Position numbers and translations under genes: made by a program. The notes under the pieces are model-generated. The model was not told the DNA's origin, ran no database searches, and saw nothing but the letters and a program-made list of their open reading frames with translations. A stretch of 64,000 nt of DNA from Powellomyces hirtus (lineage: Eukaryota; Chytridiomycota; Chytridiomycetes; Spizellomycetales; Powellomycetaceae): the NCBI GenBank assembly GCA_025526995.1, contig JAHLKG010000006.1, positions 868,001 through 932,000 of the forward strand. The letters are read 5' to 3'. This document shows, piece by piece, positions 50,653-62,800 of the stretch (position 1 is its first letter; the number at the start of each line of letters is the position of its first letter).

Positions 50653-51256
50653 GAGGATCGACTGGACCCGTCAATTCAGCCGTCTAAGCTCCGCCCCGCA
50701 CGCGGCTCATCCACGCAGCGTTCTTGCCAACCTACCATATCAACCTCTCGCCATTCCCATTCCCATTCCACGGCCTTCGCCTATTCTACCTCGTGTGTTT
50801 AGTGGAAACTCTCTGCGTCCTTTGTCAAATATTAATTCATTCGCGGAATTTTCGCTTAGATATATATCCAACGTTCTTCGCCTCCCATGTTTTGCAAGCA
50901 AGTGGCCATGATTGTTACTTTGGTTTTTCCAGCGGCGCTGTGACAGCCACCATTCACACTCGGAGCTACACAATTGTGACGTATCTGATGCTGCCTGATA
51001 TTATCCAAGTTCGGTGTCTCATTTGCTGATCCAAAGTGCTGGCTCCATGAGTGGCTCAAACATGGAAATTTGAGAGCAATTGCATTATGAGTGCAAACCC
51101 TTCTGTTGTTTTCACAATTGTAGTTGGTCCCAATTTGTCCCTGCTTCTGGTTTACAGTCTACATGAGACACATGTACAATAGGTTGTCAACTCTAATAAC
51201 ATCACCAACATGTCAAAGCCATATTAATAAGAATAGAATTATTGTAGATGAATCTA
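50653..51256. other. Intergenic region downstream of RRN3
   Basis: No gene is seen. The region is AT-rich and contains only short open frames without recognisable motifs. Confidence 0.55.
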
Positions 51257-51977
51257 TTGGAATACTGAGAGCTTTGCACTCAACGTTACCCCTCACATTA
51301 AATTCCTTACTCTAGTTTTCCACTTGTTACTATTGGAATGTTGAGCCTTGCGTACTCAACGTTAGTCCTTACATTAGATCTTCACTTGGAATCTGCGACT
51401 GGAACGCGTGACCATTATACCAGTAATGCTAAGAGCTGAATCAGGTCACGTGTGATCACGTGATAAAAGAAGAAGTAGATTAGAGCGCTCAACAAGCGAG
51501 ACTTTACTGATAAGATTTAAGACATAATAATACTTTCCCATATATACATCTCCGTGCATCTGACAACACTACACCGTCATCTGCATCACATAAGAGCTCT
51601 GTAACCCCCATACAAAGGTAATACAAACAGAGTGTCCCCGAATTCGACCAATCCTCTGCATTTCCAATAAAGTACTGGAAACGCTGATATCTTCAATAGC
51701 TACGTGTGACTGGCATACCAGTGACCCAGTGATTCAAAAAGATTCAAGTGAGTGAAGAAAAGCAGTTAAATATGTTTATTTGAACAAATTTTCATGTTTA
51801 AAACTTTAAAAACTTGAATACATTCAAATACATATATCTCTTTGCATTTAACAATGTCTACGTCATTGGCAGCATTCACAGAAAAGCTCTGTAAACCTCA
51901 AAGACAATCAGGCTGACTCAACCAACACCATTCCTCTACACTGCTGATAAAGTACTGGTTACGCTGATATTTTTGAT
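51257..51977 (+). repeat. Old Copia-C-like solo LTR interrupted by a younger one
   Basis: The outer LTR starts TATTGGAATACTGAG near 51257, is broken at 51330 and resumes at 51699. It ends near GATATTTTTGATA at 51977. It is strongly diverged and AT-enriched (for example CATTTAACAATGTCTACGTC against CATCTGACAACGCTACATCG). No internal region is present. Confidence 0.7.
51331..51698 (+). repeat. Younger Copia-C solo LTR, nested
   Basis: 368 bp with ends TATTGGAATG and TTCAATA, close to the intact Copia-C LTRs. It is flanked by GTTAC (51326-51330) and GCTAC (51699-51703), a target duplication with one change. Confidence 0.88.
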
Positions 51978-52781
51978 AGTATGATCCAAGTGTGTGAGAT
52001 GGCCATAAATGTACATATATATCCATTACATTTTTGGCTAGTAAAAAGCCATGATACAAGTCAAGATAGACGCGTCTTATAAACAATTATCATGACCCCT
52101 CATAAGCTGACCAAACAGATCTGTGTTCTGTAAGACTACCCCACAGTCTCAGCACTGTCCACAAAGATCATCTTCCCATTCTCCACAAGTTAGCTAGATC
52201 CCAGAAATAAGAAAACTTTACGGAAAGAAAAGAATCTTTGGGTGAGAATATCATCATCTACAACCCATTGACACTTTCTACTTGAAAATCACCATCTCCT
52301 CTTCCATACTCCTCTCCCTTATCACTGACATTGCTCCATTTCTTTAAGCCAAAAACCACAATTCCTAATTCTCTCACCTTGAAACATAAACACCTCACAA
52401 GGTGGAGCACATGGTACTTACATTTCTGCATATTATATTAAAGTATATGATACTTCCATATCAGGTACAGTCAATCTTTGAATTGCAATTGTTGTATTGG
52501 AGAGCATTATGTGTGAAAGCTTTGTAATGCTTCAAAGTGTATCAAAAGAGACATTTACAGACAGATTTATAGCAAACCCTTCAACGTTGATGCCATCCTA
52601 CATCTGGGATTGTTCTATTCTGGGAGACGCTCTGAAAACGTCCTTCCTTCCTTCCATCGGAGCGAGCCTGTTGACGAGCAAAAAACAAATCTCCGGGATT
52701 TCCTCCTCCCCATCCTCGCATCACACTCGCACTTCCACCCCCACACACGGAGGATTTTCCAACCACCTCTTCCCCTCCGCC
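51978..52781. other. Intergenic region upstream of guanylate kinase
   Basis: No gene is recognised. An upstream extension in the same frame as the kinase stays open from 52497 but has no conserved content, so it is treated as leader. Confidence 0.55.
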
Positions 52782-53714
52782 ATGTCTCTCCCACTCCGGG
52801 CCGCGCAGACCACAACCCGCGCTCTGTTTGCACGCGCATCCATCTCCACTCCATCCTCGTGCTTCTTCCAGCGCATCCGCCACTACGCATCCGCCCCATC
52901 CCCCGTCTTCGCCTCCAAATCCGCCGACACTCGCTCCAACGCCAAACGAGTTCTCGCCGCCGTCGGCGTGCTCACCGTTGGCGGACTGGGCGGGTACCGG
53001 CTGTACAGCTTCCGCTCAAACAACCCGTCCTCGTCCTCCTCGTCCTCGTCCTCGACCCCCGCCAACTCAAATGAAACTCCGCAAAACACGGCTCCCGTCA
53101 AACCCGCAACCAAACCATCCACGCCGCCCAGCCCGCGCGCGATCGTCATGTGTGGGCCCTCGGGGTCTGGCAAATCCACGCTTCTGAAACGACTCTTGGC
53201 CGAGCACCCGACCGCATTCGGGTTCAGTGTGTCCCACACGACCCGCACCCCGCGCACGGGGGAACGCGACGGAACCGACTACCACTTTATCACCCGCCCG
53301 CAGTTTGCGTCCGCGGTCGCCAACAACGAGTTCATCGAGCACGCCACATTTGCCAAAAACGATTACGGAACGTCGTATAAAGCTGTCGACGATGTCCTGG
53401 CGCAAAACAAACACGTTGTCCTCGATATCGACATGCAGGGCGTGTTGCAGCTTCAGACCGCGTTGAAAAATGGCGCCAAGAAATTCAACGGTGGACGGCC
53501 CTTGTTTGTCTTTGTCGCGCCCCCGTCCGTGAGCGACCTGGAGAAACGTTTGGTTGGACGCGGCACCGAGAGCAAGGAGACGCTGGAACAGCGCCTGCTT
53601 GCGGCAAAGGACGAACTGAAGTGGGGATTGGGCAAAGGAAATGTGGATGTCGTTATTGTCAACGATGACGTGGAGAAGGCTTATGGAGAGTTGAAGAGCG
53701 CCATCTTCCACTAG
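52782..53714 (+). CDS. GUK1: Guanylate kinase with N-terminal targeting and membrane extension
   Basis: 310 residues. GMP kinase transfers phosphate from ATP to GMP. The kinase domain covers about residues 118-310: P-loop GPSGSGKST, GMP-binding SHTTRTPRTGERDGTDYHF, lid and DIDMQGV, VDVVIVNDD near the end. Residues 1-115 are extra: an Arg/Ser/Ala-rich amphipathic start (MSLPLRAAQTTTRALFARAS) like a mitochondrial presequence, then a hydrophobic helix (VLAAVGVLTVGGLGGYRLY) and a Ser/Pro/Thr linker. Typical fungal guanylate kinases are about 190 residues and cytosolic. The ATG at 52782 sits in CCGCCATGT, a good context. Membrane location is inferred. Confidence 0.9.
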   Translation: MSLPLRAAQTTTRALFARASISTPSSCFFQRIRHYASAPSPVFASKSADTRSNAKRVLAAVGVLTVGGLGGYRLYSFRSNNPSSSSSSSSSTPANSNETPQNTAPVKPATKPSTPPSPRAIVMCGPSGSGKSTLLKRLLAEHPTAFGFSVSHTTRTPRTGERDGTDYHFITRPQFASAVANNEFIEHATFAKNDYGTSYKAVDDVLAQNKHVVLDIDMQGVLQLQTALKNGAKKFNGGRPLFVFVAPPSVSDLEKRLVGRGTESKETLEQRLLAAKDELKWGLGKGNVDVVIVNDDVEKAYGELKSAIFH

Positions 53715-54230
53715 CACTCACGTTACCACTCGACCGTATCTCCCCTCGCGACAATCCGCATTTAGTCTGCCCGATTCCCCCTCATCGACATTAGTCCCAC
53801 GTTCAGCATTTCCTTTCATTCACTAGTAGAGCGCGACCGGGCCCCCCATCCGCTTTCCATCACATACAATACAGATCTTAATTTATGTCTCTACCCAGTA
53901 TATCCCGTGACATCAATAGTAGGCTAACGTATAGAGAACTATACATGTGCGTCATAGCCTTGCGCAGCAATAGAACCTTCGCATGGTCAGATGCAGGCCT
54001 CTCTGGATCTGCGTGATAAAGAACGGAGTGCAGACGCGTATCTCACGTTGCCGGTCGGATCACGATAAATGGTGGCAACAAGCGCATTCGGTTCCATAGG
54101 AATGAGAGTATGTAATGCGCATGATGCAAAAGAAAAAGATCAAGTGGGACACGAATAGAAAAACAGATATGCAGTCTAAGGTAGGAACCGCAGCAAAATC
54201 GCAGAATAAAAAAGGGTTCATGCGTCGGTT
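53715..54230. other. Convergent intergenic region
   Basis: The 3' regions of the guanylate kinase and CH-domain genes. No other feature was recognised. Confidence 0.6.
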
Positions 54231-57200
54231 CTACTGAGGGAATGTCTTGAGAATATAGTTGAACAAGGTCAGAATCTTGCCGCGGTCGCCATCCATGATG
54301 TCTAAATGATTGAAGAAAGAAATCAGTTTATATGAATGGTTGTTACCAGGAGATCAAAGGCCGCCATTATTGCTGTTGCTTTACCTTGCGGGGAGCAGAA
54401 CGATGTTGAGATGCCCTTTTTGCTCAAAAAATTGAGCGCAACTGCGAGGTTGTCAAGACGGTGGACAGGTAGCATGGCGCGCTTATTGTATCTGCCAGCC
54501 GATTCGCCGGTCGCGTCTTCCAGAGCGTAGATCAGGTTCAGACCGTTGCCGAGGGATCCTCCAAACAGGTTATCGACCTGGATGTTTTGCGATGCTAGGT
54601 GCTTGTTGAGCCACTCCAGTCCTCCCTGCAGACCCAACGACAACGTTCGTCAGTTATAATGCAGCAGTTGAAGTGAATTCAATCTCCGTAAGACCGACCT
54701 TTTCGATGGCGGCGTCGTCCCCACTAGTGCTGGCTTCCTTCCGCTTGAAGTTCTGGAAAGGAGAACATATCAGCACGGTAACGTTAGACACACATATCAA
54801 CCCCAGTCAACACGTATTACGTACCAGGGAAGCATTATTAAAGAGGTCTGGGTTCGAGCCAGAGTTGGGAGGCCCGCGTCGCACCATTGGGGGCGAGCTT
54901 ACCGAAGCTTCCTGGCAACACAGATCATTTGATTAGCCTCTTGCATGTGCAAAGCTACAGTTGGAAGCTTTCAAGTCTCACGTGATAGTGGGATTCGGTT
55001 TCCTGCTGCCCAGCATTGGGTCGCGATGGCATGGGCACACGCGTTGGTGCATGCTAGAGTCCACCGAGTGTCAAAAGAGGTAACGAGAAACACAATTTGA
55101 TCGAAATAACAGACCTCCTCTTCCTGGGGAGGCGAATCACGCTGTGCGCTCGCCTGTTCCTCGTATCCTTCCTGCGACATGCTTCTCGAAAGGCCTGCGC
55201 GGCCATTGACAGCCGCAGCCAGCGCACCCAATGCCCCGTGGTTGGTTGCGAAAACCCCGGGAATCCGTCGCGGTTTAGGAGACTCTTCCGGAACTTCTGG
55301 CTGTTCCTCTGCCTGCATTACTTCACTTGGAAATTGCAGGCTGTCGGCAGTAGAGTGCGCCGATTGGCGTCGCTCCGACGTCGTGGAGAACTGAGACGGA
55401 GGTCGGGCCATAGAGCCTGGTCGAGGTCTGGGTATGGGCGCCGAATGAGCGCTTCCGGCGACTGGTGTATCCTCCAGCAGAACGCTCTTTCGCGAATTCG
55501 CAGGTTTGGGAGGAATCGCGGGAGCGGCGTTGCCCAGCGACGCCGCTGGCGGCCCTTCCTCACCACTCCCACTCTTCTGCTTGGTCGGGCTCTGCGACAG
55601 GGGCGACTGCACAGGCTTCGGCGGGCGTTTCGGGGCCGGCAAGGGCGGTTCGACGGTACCAATAGGCGGAGATCCCAACTGGTGCTCATCGTAGGTGCTG
55701 CGGCGCGATGGAGCATCCGAGAACGCGATAGAAGCAGGACGCGCCGGTCGCGGCGGTGTTGCCGTTGGTGTGCTCTGGTTAGACATAGCAGACGGGTAAT
55801 GGACAGACTCGGGACGCGGATTCATTCGGTCTCCCGCTTCAGAGTGCATACTCATTGGACGCGTGCTTCCTGCGTCCGAGTACATGCTGGTCCGATTGCG
55901 GCTTGCGATGCTAGAAGAGTCGTCGCCGTCCGTCACTGCGTCGTCCCCTTGAGGTCGTCCACGCATGACTGAAGCAAGGGCGCTCATAGCTGCATTTTGC
56001 TGCTTCCTTGGCTTGGCCGGCACAGTAGGCGGAGGCGCAACATCAGATGCACCGTCGTCAGATCCCTGCTCCGGGTGGTGAATGAAACTTGCATCAGCAA
56101 CGGATCCTGGTCTGCTATGAGTAGGTCTTGGCGCAGATTGGGCGCTAGAAGAGCTCAAATCCTTTGCGTGGCCACGATGAGAGTGATCTGATTCATCGTC
56201 TTCCATATGTGCTTGCACTGGTGGTCGCGGAGCGGGGCGTGGCGGCACGACTGCCGCGGCAGCGGCTTGCTCGTGTGCAGGGGGAGGCAGCTCAACCGGG
56301 GCCGGCTCCGGTATTTGGTCCTATTTCCCGGAAGTTGAGATGAATGACATGCCAAGATTAACTGGAAACTGTGGTGACTGACCTCTTCATCCTCTTCGTC
56401 CTCGTCGGCTTTGCTATCCTTCTTGGCCTTCTTGGGTCGAGATTTGGTCAAGTGACTCAGCATGCCTCGGATGCCCATCTTTGGCGACTTCTGACCCTTT
56501 TTCTCCTTTTCCTTGTCCTTCTCTTTCTCTTTTCCGCTGCTCGACACAGCCGGAGAAGCTACCGGAGTCGCATGCAAGCTAGCATCCGACAATGACGGCT
56601 CGCGATTCGGAATAGGTGGAGTGGAAGGGGGTTGCGGGTGCTCATGGTGGTCATGGGTGGACACCGTGGGGTAATCATGTCGAACATCATGCACCTCGTC
56701 CTCCGCGGGATCATCCACCATTCCAATCCGTGCCGGAGGTCGAGGAGGCAAGCTGTCTTCACCCGCATCATCCTCTTCATCGCGTGGCGAGGGACGAGAA
56801 AACTTGGGCGGAGGACCGGAAAGCATTCTATTGAGATCCGCTGCAAGTCCTACCGGTCTGCCCTGCGTCTCCGTCTCACCCGCGTCCAATTCGTCGGGAC
56901 CGCCATCAGTGGATACTCGCGACTTTGCTACAGGTGAACGGTCAATAGGCGGAGGTGCACGTGAACTTGCGGGCTGAGAAAGCGCTTGAGATGTTGCAAC
57001 ACTCTTCGGCCGGGGTTTCGTCGCCGGACGAGGAGGGGGCGGCAAAGCTTCGGAAGGAGGACGAGATCCTGGCCCTGACCCTTCTTGCTGAGGTCGCGGA
57101 GCCGGAGCGGGAAGGGCAGGGTGTGCCACGGAAGACTGCGACGGCGATCGTTGCTCCATTTGTGGTCGCGGCGCGGGAGTCGGAACTTCATTCGGGGCCA

Positions 57201-58158
57201 CAAATGCTTGGGCCGGTGGTCGCTGAGCGGGCACTGGCTGAGGACGGGGCGGAAGTGGCTGGAGGTCAAACAACACGCGTTCAGTACCACCAAACCTGTG
57301 AAGCAGCTACTACAGGCCATTTTCAAATGAGGTCACCTGCTCATTGCCAATGGTAGCGTCGAGGCTTTTTGCAATTCGCTGTAAACGAGTCTCAAGCGAG
57401 TGTTCGGTGGCGGAGTTTGCGGAATCCAGCATTGCAAAGTATAGATCGCGGGAATACGTGCGGAAGCGCCTTTCGATGAATTCTGATACGAAAGTGTCGA
57501 GTTCTCCGACGAGATCCGAACTGGCAACCACTCTCTGTAATGATTGGCGGCATTTGGCTGCTGCTTCGTCCCCTGCGTGACGCCAATACCTTCATCAGCC
57601 ACCCAGCTTCTTGTGTTCTCAAACAATTTCCATATAATCTCACCATCAATTGAAGGATCATCCGCGTTATCGGCCTCAAAGACAAAACCTACTTCATCCA
57701 TTAAAACATTGACGACTTTCTCCCACTCCTTCTTCACCGCTGCGTCTGCCCTGCCGACCGCGTCCCTCAGTGACGACTTCAACGCACGGACAAGTCGGTC
57801 ATCAACAGTCCTGTTAGCGTTATTGGCAAGATCATTGAGAGCTCGAGTGGAAGAATCGACGTCATCAAGCGCTGCGTGGGCCCTGCGAACCAGCGCAGGG
57901 CCCTGTGGCTGGTCATGGCGGGATTCACATCTTGCGACGAGCTCGCGAAGGTGGTCCGAGCTCGCGATGAGGGATGGAGTGGGATACGTGCTGGGGACAC
58001 TTGTATTTCCTGCAGAGGAGCATCAATGACCAAGATGTCAATATTGTGCAGGCATAACAAAACAGCAAGCCTTCTCCCGAAAGCACGGCGGAGCTACTAT
58101 AGATGGCGGGCGGGCGAGGTGTGCTGATGCGAGTGTTATATTCACCTGGAGAAGCCAT
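54231..58158 (-). CDS. Calponin-homology domain protein with long proline-rich linker
   Basis: Nine exons are proposed on the minus strand: 58158-58146, 58009-57590, 57530-57337, 57258-56383, 56320-55115, 54911-54825, 54752-54699, 54625-54385 and 54301-54231. All phases agree, and the product is about 1053 residues. Residues about 20-205 are helical and unrecognised (LVRRAHAALDDVDSSTRAL, EKVVNVLMDEVGFVFEAD, FVSEFIERRFRTYSRDLYF). Residues about 210-920 are disordered with many PxxP and PPRP motifs, a Lys/Glu run and a basic HLTKSRPKKAKKDSK stretch. The C-terminal 120 residues form one CH domain (GLEWLNKHLASQNIQ, NLFGGSLGNGLNLIYALE, HRLDNLAVALNFLSKKGI, KILTLFNYILKTFP). A role in actin or cortical scaffolding is inferred from the domain only. 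Confidence 0.82.
58010..58145 (-). other. First intron of the CH-domain gene
   Basis: Donor GTGAATAT directly after ATGGCTTCTCCAG and acceptor CTCTGCAG before GAAATACAAG. At 136 nt it is longer than the other introns checked in this gene. The short 13-nt first exon rests on the frame match MASPG to NTSVPST. Confidence 0.65.
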
Positions 58159-58462
58159 TGCGACCGCCTAGATGGAGGAAGGATTGCTGGCGACTGACTT
58201 TAGACCCAAAGTCGATGGAAGCAGGGCGTGGGAATATAGCACTAGGCACTGAGAGAAATGTATTGGGGAGTTTGCTTTGGAAATTCGGCGGTTGTTGTTG
58301 GAACGACGCCCCTCGGAGGCGGTGCTCTCGCTTACGTGATCCTCTCCTTCAGTTGGAGTCGCCCACGTGTTGGAGTCTAACAGTCGGAGGGTCTTTCTTC
58401 CTTTATTGCTTTGTTTTGGTCATGACATCTGCTGGACATATAATACCTACAGCATTGGTTTT

Positions 58463-59589
58463 ATGATGGACGTCGACCATGCAAGACTCGCTGCCTTTCT
58501 CGAGACCATTCCCACCCAGTACCACGTTCACTTCTCTGCCCAGTACCACGCGCGGTACTCTGCCTTTCTCACTGGTTTGGACGAGCCCCGAATGGTTTGT
58601 GCATCCCAACTATCCACCATATATAATGTCAAACTGTCTGCTGACAACATCAGTAATTCTACAGTCTACGCCTTACACAAAACTCACATGGTCCGATTTG
58701 AAGGACGCCGGTGTGCTCGGTCTCGACTTGCGCAACATAGAACTCTTGAGCAGAAGAAGAGAATCGTCCCTCTCGTTGCCGGGGTTTCTGCAAACCGTGC
58801 ACCCCACGGAGCACCTCTATAGACAGCTTAGGAGATTGGAGCGAACGTGGAGTCAGAGCTCCGAGGCTGGGCGGCGCACGTTTGTCGACACCATACTTGC
58901 TGAGGCGGTGGATACGTTCCATCATGGGCTAATTGTTGATGATCGGAGCCAAGCTGTTGAATCGTTTGAAAGTTCGATGGACATTAAAAGGCAAGAAGAG
59001 AGTGGAACGTCTTTGCGCGTCTTTTCAGAGGTGGAGTTGAAGTGGAGTGGTACAGCCAAGGGTGTGATGGTCAGCATAGACTATGTCCTCGGCCACGCTG
59101 CTGATGATGTCGAGGAGGGTACGAAAGACTCCTGTCTGATTGCTGTCGAAGCCAAAAAGGAATGGCCTGACTCTGCTGTAAAGCAAGCTATTGGTAAAGG
59201 TTAGTTCAATGTTTTTCCGGCAACACTATCCCTTGCACGTGGTTTAGAGCTACTGCGCGGTAATAGGAGGCGCCCTACTACGGTATAGGCAAAAGAACGG
59301 CAAAACGGGTCCTGTCTTCGTCATCCTCACCAACGCCAGTTTCTGGGTTTTCTATTGCATCGATAGCTCGGGTGTAGTTTACAGCTCTGGCGGGGAACTA
59401 GTCTACTCTGAACGCACCCTCCCCACCATTCTTGCATGGCTCCGTTGGTTCATAATGGCCGCTGCTGTCGCTTCTCCTCGTACCTCAACCGTGGATATGA
59501 CCGAGGACGCAAAAAGGCAGGTAGAGCGCTCCTTGGTGGCACAGCGCGTCAAGTTGTGGGAGAAAAGATCATCTGGTAGCAGAAGGTGA
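58463..59589 (+). CDS. PD-(D/E)XK-like nuclease-fold protein, hypothetical
   Basis: The main frame runs from about 58479 to 59193, then an intron 59194-59266 (donor GTAAAG, acceptor TAATAG) and exon 59267-59589. The start is uncertain: ATG 58479 is in frame, while ATG 58463 opens another frame with a plausible N terminus and would need an intron. Fold signals: VMVSIDYVLGH (motif D), then CLIAVEAKKEWPDSAVKQA (ExK plus a helix with Gln), then FVILTNASFWVFYCID. Basidiomycete genomes hold many uncharacterised proteins of this type. A DNA or RNA substrate is not indicated. Confidence 0.6.
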
Positions 59590-59830
59590 ATTAGCAAAGA
59601 GCGGCAGATGTTGGCAGCAATGATCAAAATTTGTGAAAAATTGAAATAGGGGGAATCGGATATGGGTTCAACTCTATTATCCGTAGTGTACAAAACGTGT
59701 AGCGGTTTCCTAAAAACATTGCTTAATGGCGTGGGCAATAGGAAATAGTTTCAAAATACGTAGCAGAATTATATAAATATTACCATGTATTGATTACTGT
59801 CTATTCTACGCTGTTTCTATTCGACTACAC
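59590..59830. other. Intergenic region
   Basis: No gene is seen. It separates the PD-(D/E)XK-like gene from the 3' end of the PKS-NRPS relic. Confidence 0.5.
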
Positions 59831-62800
59831 TCATCCTAAAAGTAACTCGGCTACAAGAGCTGCATCCATTGCGGGACATTTGACGTGGGGAGCTTTTTCA
59901 AGCAGCTTTGATGAATCCAACACACGGGGATAAGTCCCACCGCTGTTAAACTCAGCCAAGAGGTCTGCTACATTCCTCGCATTCGTTTCCTGCGGGCTCG
60001 TTTGCCTTACATGTCTCTTCTTGGCAGCAGCGATGATAGGTTCAAGGCGATCAAACGTCACCGGTTCGGGATTGCAGATATGGTATACTCCATACTTCTC
60101 GGATAATCCGACGGTGCTGCTTACGGCAACGATCGCTTCACTGACGTAGTTGACCGGAACAAAGTCGAGAACTCCGGGGGAGTGCTGGATTTCAGTTGGC
60201 ACGAAACCACTGCAAAGGCATTGCTCAAGAAGAATGCGCCCTGGTCCTCAATTGGCCGTGTTCGATGATCGTGGATGGACGGTTGATATGGCATCGTACT
60301 CCGAGCTCTTTGGCAGCTTTTTCGAGAATTGCTTTAGCAGCCCACTTTGTCTTTGCGTATCCAGATGTTGAGTCGGATGAGGGTACGATGAAGTCAAGCG
60401 AGCATTCCTTTGTGTCTACAGGTTCAGCTTGAAGCTGCACAACTCCGGTGGTTGACACGTAGTGCACTGCTGCGTTCGACGCAGTTGCGAGCTGCAAGAT
60501 AGTATGCACGGACTGTACATTTACCGGTCGAAGCTGTTGGTAAGGCTTCATGAGATGCACTTGAGCGCCACAATGGTAAATGGATCCAAGGTTATGCTTC
60601 AATTGATTCGAATTCTTCCGATGTCGAGCCGAAGTGTTCGTCCTCCAGCGAGCCAGGAAGCGCATGGATACGACTCATGTCGCTGAAGATCAAGTCTTTT
60701 GCAAGCTTGTACTTTCGCAGAGCGACACGGATTCTTTGACGTGCTCTGAGGCCGTTTTGGCGCGGATGGCGATGCAGCAGACCACAGCATCGGGATGGGC
60801 TTTCAGTAAATCATGCAAGAGGTGTGCACCGAGAAAACCTGTGGCCCCAGTCAGAATGATAATTCCAGATCTCACTTCGGAAGTACTGTCGACCTGGCGA
60901 AGATTTGAAGGTAAAACGAGTTCTGCAGTCCACTCAATATGAGTTCCATTTGATGAGCTCACTGACGGCGGCTGGCCGCCGGTGGTCAGAAGGGAATCCA
61001 TCTACTTGGTCATTTGCTCGAATGTAGAATTTTCAAAAAGAGCGCTGATGACCTTTCGAGCACTAAGCTCTTCGAGTCGATTCCTCAGTCGCAAGCTGAG
61101 AAATGAATGTCCACCGAGGGAGAAAAAATCACTGGCAGGTTGGATCGCTCCCTCGATTGGTAGAAGCTCTCTCCATACCGTCTCAACTATTTTCTCGGAT
61201 TGAGGGATATCCTTCGCTGTTTTCTCGTCAAGAGTAGGGGGACGCTGTTTGTTTGCCTTGTTTGCCAGCGATTCCAGAGCTTTGCGATCGACCTTGCCCC
61301 CAGATGTCACAGGAAGTTCGTCCACAATCACGATACTGGCAGGGACCTGATAGGCGGGTAGCTGCTCAGAGAGACCCTTATGGATTGCCGCAATATCATC
61401 TTGGGTTGAAGATGAATCCGCAACATGACCGGATCGCACAGTAAGGAATGCCCTCAACATTCGGTCATCGGCACCCCCTTGCTCATGTTGCTCCGTTTCT
61501 GTGCACACCACAGCTAGATCTGTGACCCGGGTTCAGTAGCTTTCGGACATTGGCCATTGTAACGGCCAAATCATGATATGCATGTAGGACGTTTGCAGCT
61601 ACAATCAAATCGTATTCGTGCTCTTCAAAACCCTGTTCGATGGGATCTTTTTCAATATTGCAGACGCTAATATCCATGAAATCGCCCCAGTCTGCGAAAC
61701 GAAATTTCGCCTTCTCAAAGAATCCACTGCTCACATCCGTGAATGTGGAATGGAAAAACCGACGAGGACGTCCTTGAGCGCCGCCCAGCGTCTCCAGCAC
61801 ATGTTGAGTAGTTCCACCCGTACCCGCACCAATCTCTAATACGTTTGCAGCGGGGTACTTGTGTGCAAACAAGTCTACAATCTTTCTGATGTGGTGATTC
61901 GGCGGTGCTGATACTCTTGGAATAGAAGTCTTGCAGCATATTGTTCTCAAACAGAACAGCTAGCGGCTCTTGTTCCTGCCGCAAGATTGAGGTAAGCCGA
62001 CTGCCAACTGCTGTAACCATTTTCCCGTCTTCGCAATGTCCCCGAACATAAGCTGCCAGTGCTACGATTTCCACTTCAGTCTCGCGCCCTGTCGGTGGCT
62101 GTGTTAAGTGCGGAAGGCGGTTGTTTCGCGCCTCATTCAGCGTATGTCTCATCGAGTTTAACATCGACACATGATGTGGAGGAAGCTTGGCAATATCATT
62201 CACCGTCAATTCCTTTAGCGTCCTTTGAATGTAGACTGATGAGAGCTTCTCCAGCAGTGGTGTACATTCGATGTCTTCTCGCCGGTGTTCCTTGGCTTGG
62301 AACATCGTCGCCGCCTGGTCCTTGGTGATGCCATCAAAATCTGGCCTCCAGATGTACTGATAGAACAGCGTCGGATTATGATCGTGTGCTTTGGTGGGTT
62401 GTCCAATTGTGGTACATTCGAGGCCTTTCAACACAAACAGAGAACCTTTTGGGGATCATCATGTGCGTGGGCTCGCAGGTCCGCAGTAAGGTGTCTACTG
62501 GCTGACCATTTTGCATGGCCATCCACCAGCAACGCCGTGCCAGGGTAATCGCGCAATGCACCGTTCACTGCCAGCTCCGTTATGAATGTGGACATGAAAC
62601 CTTGGGACAGATCCGCCCCTGAGAACGTAAGAGGATCTGAAAGCATGCATCGAGAACTGCGGGATGGATGCTGTACGTTGCAGACATGCTTTCCGGCATA
62701 ATCAATATCTGGGCGGCAAATGATGGAGCGGGCTCCCCGACGCCCCGCGTAGACCTCAGTCAAGCCCTGGAACGTAGTTCCGTATATTCAAGGCCAAGTT

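Noticed and set aside
52497..52781. Longer 405-residue start for guanylate kinase
   Set aside because: The 95 extra codons are low-quality, AT-rich at first and without targeting pattern; ATG 52782 has a better context and opens the presequence.
57337..58009. BAR domain for the N terminus of the CH-domain protein
   Set aside because: The helical segments suggested it at first, but no BAR signature residues or typical length could be matched.
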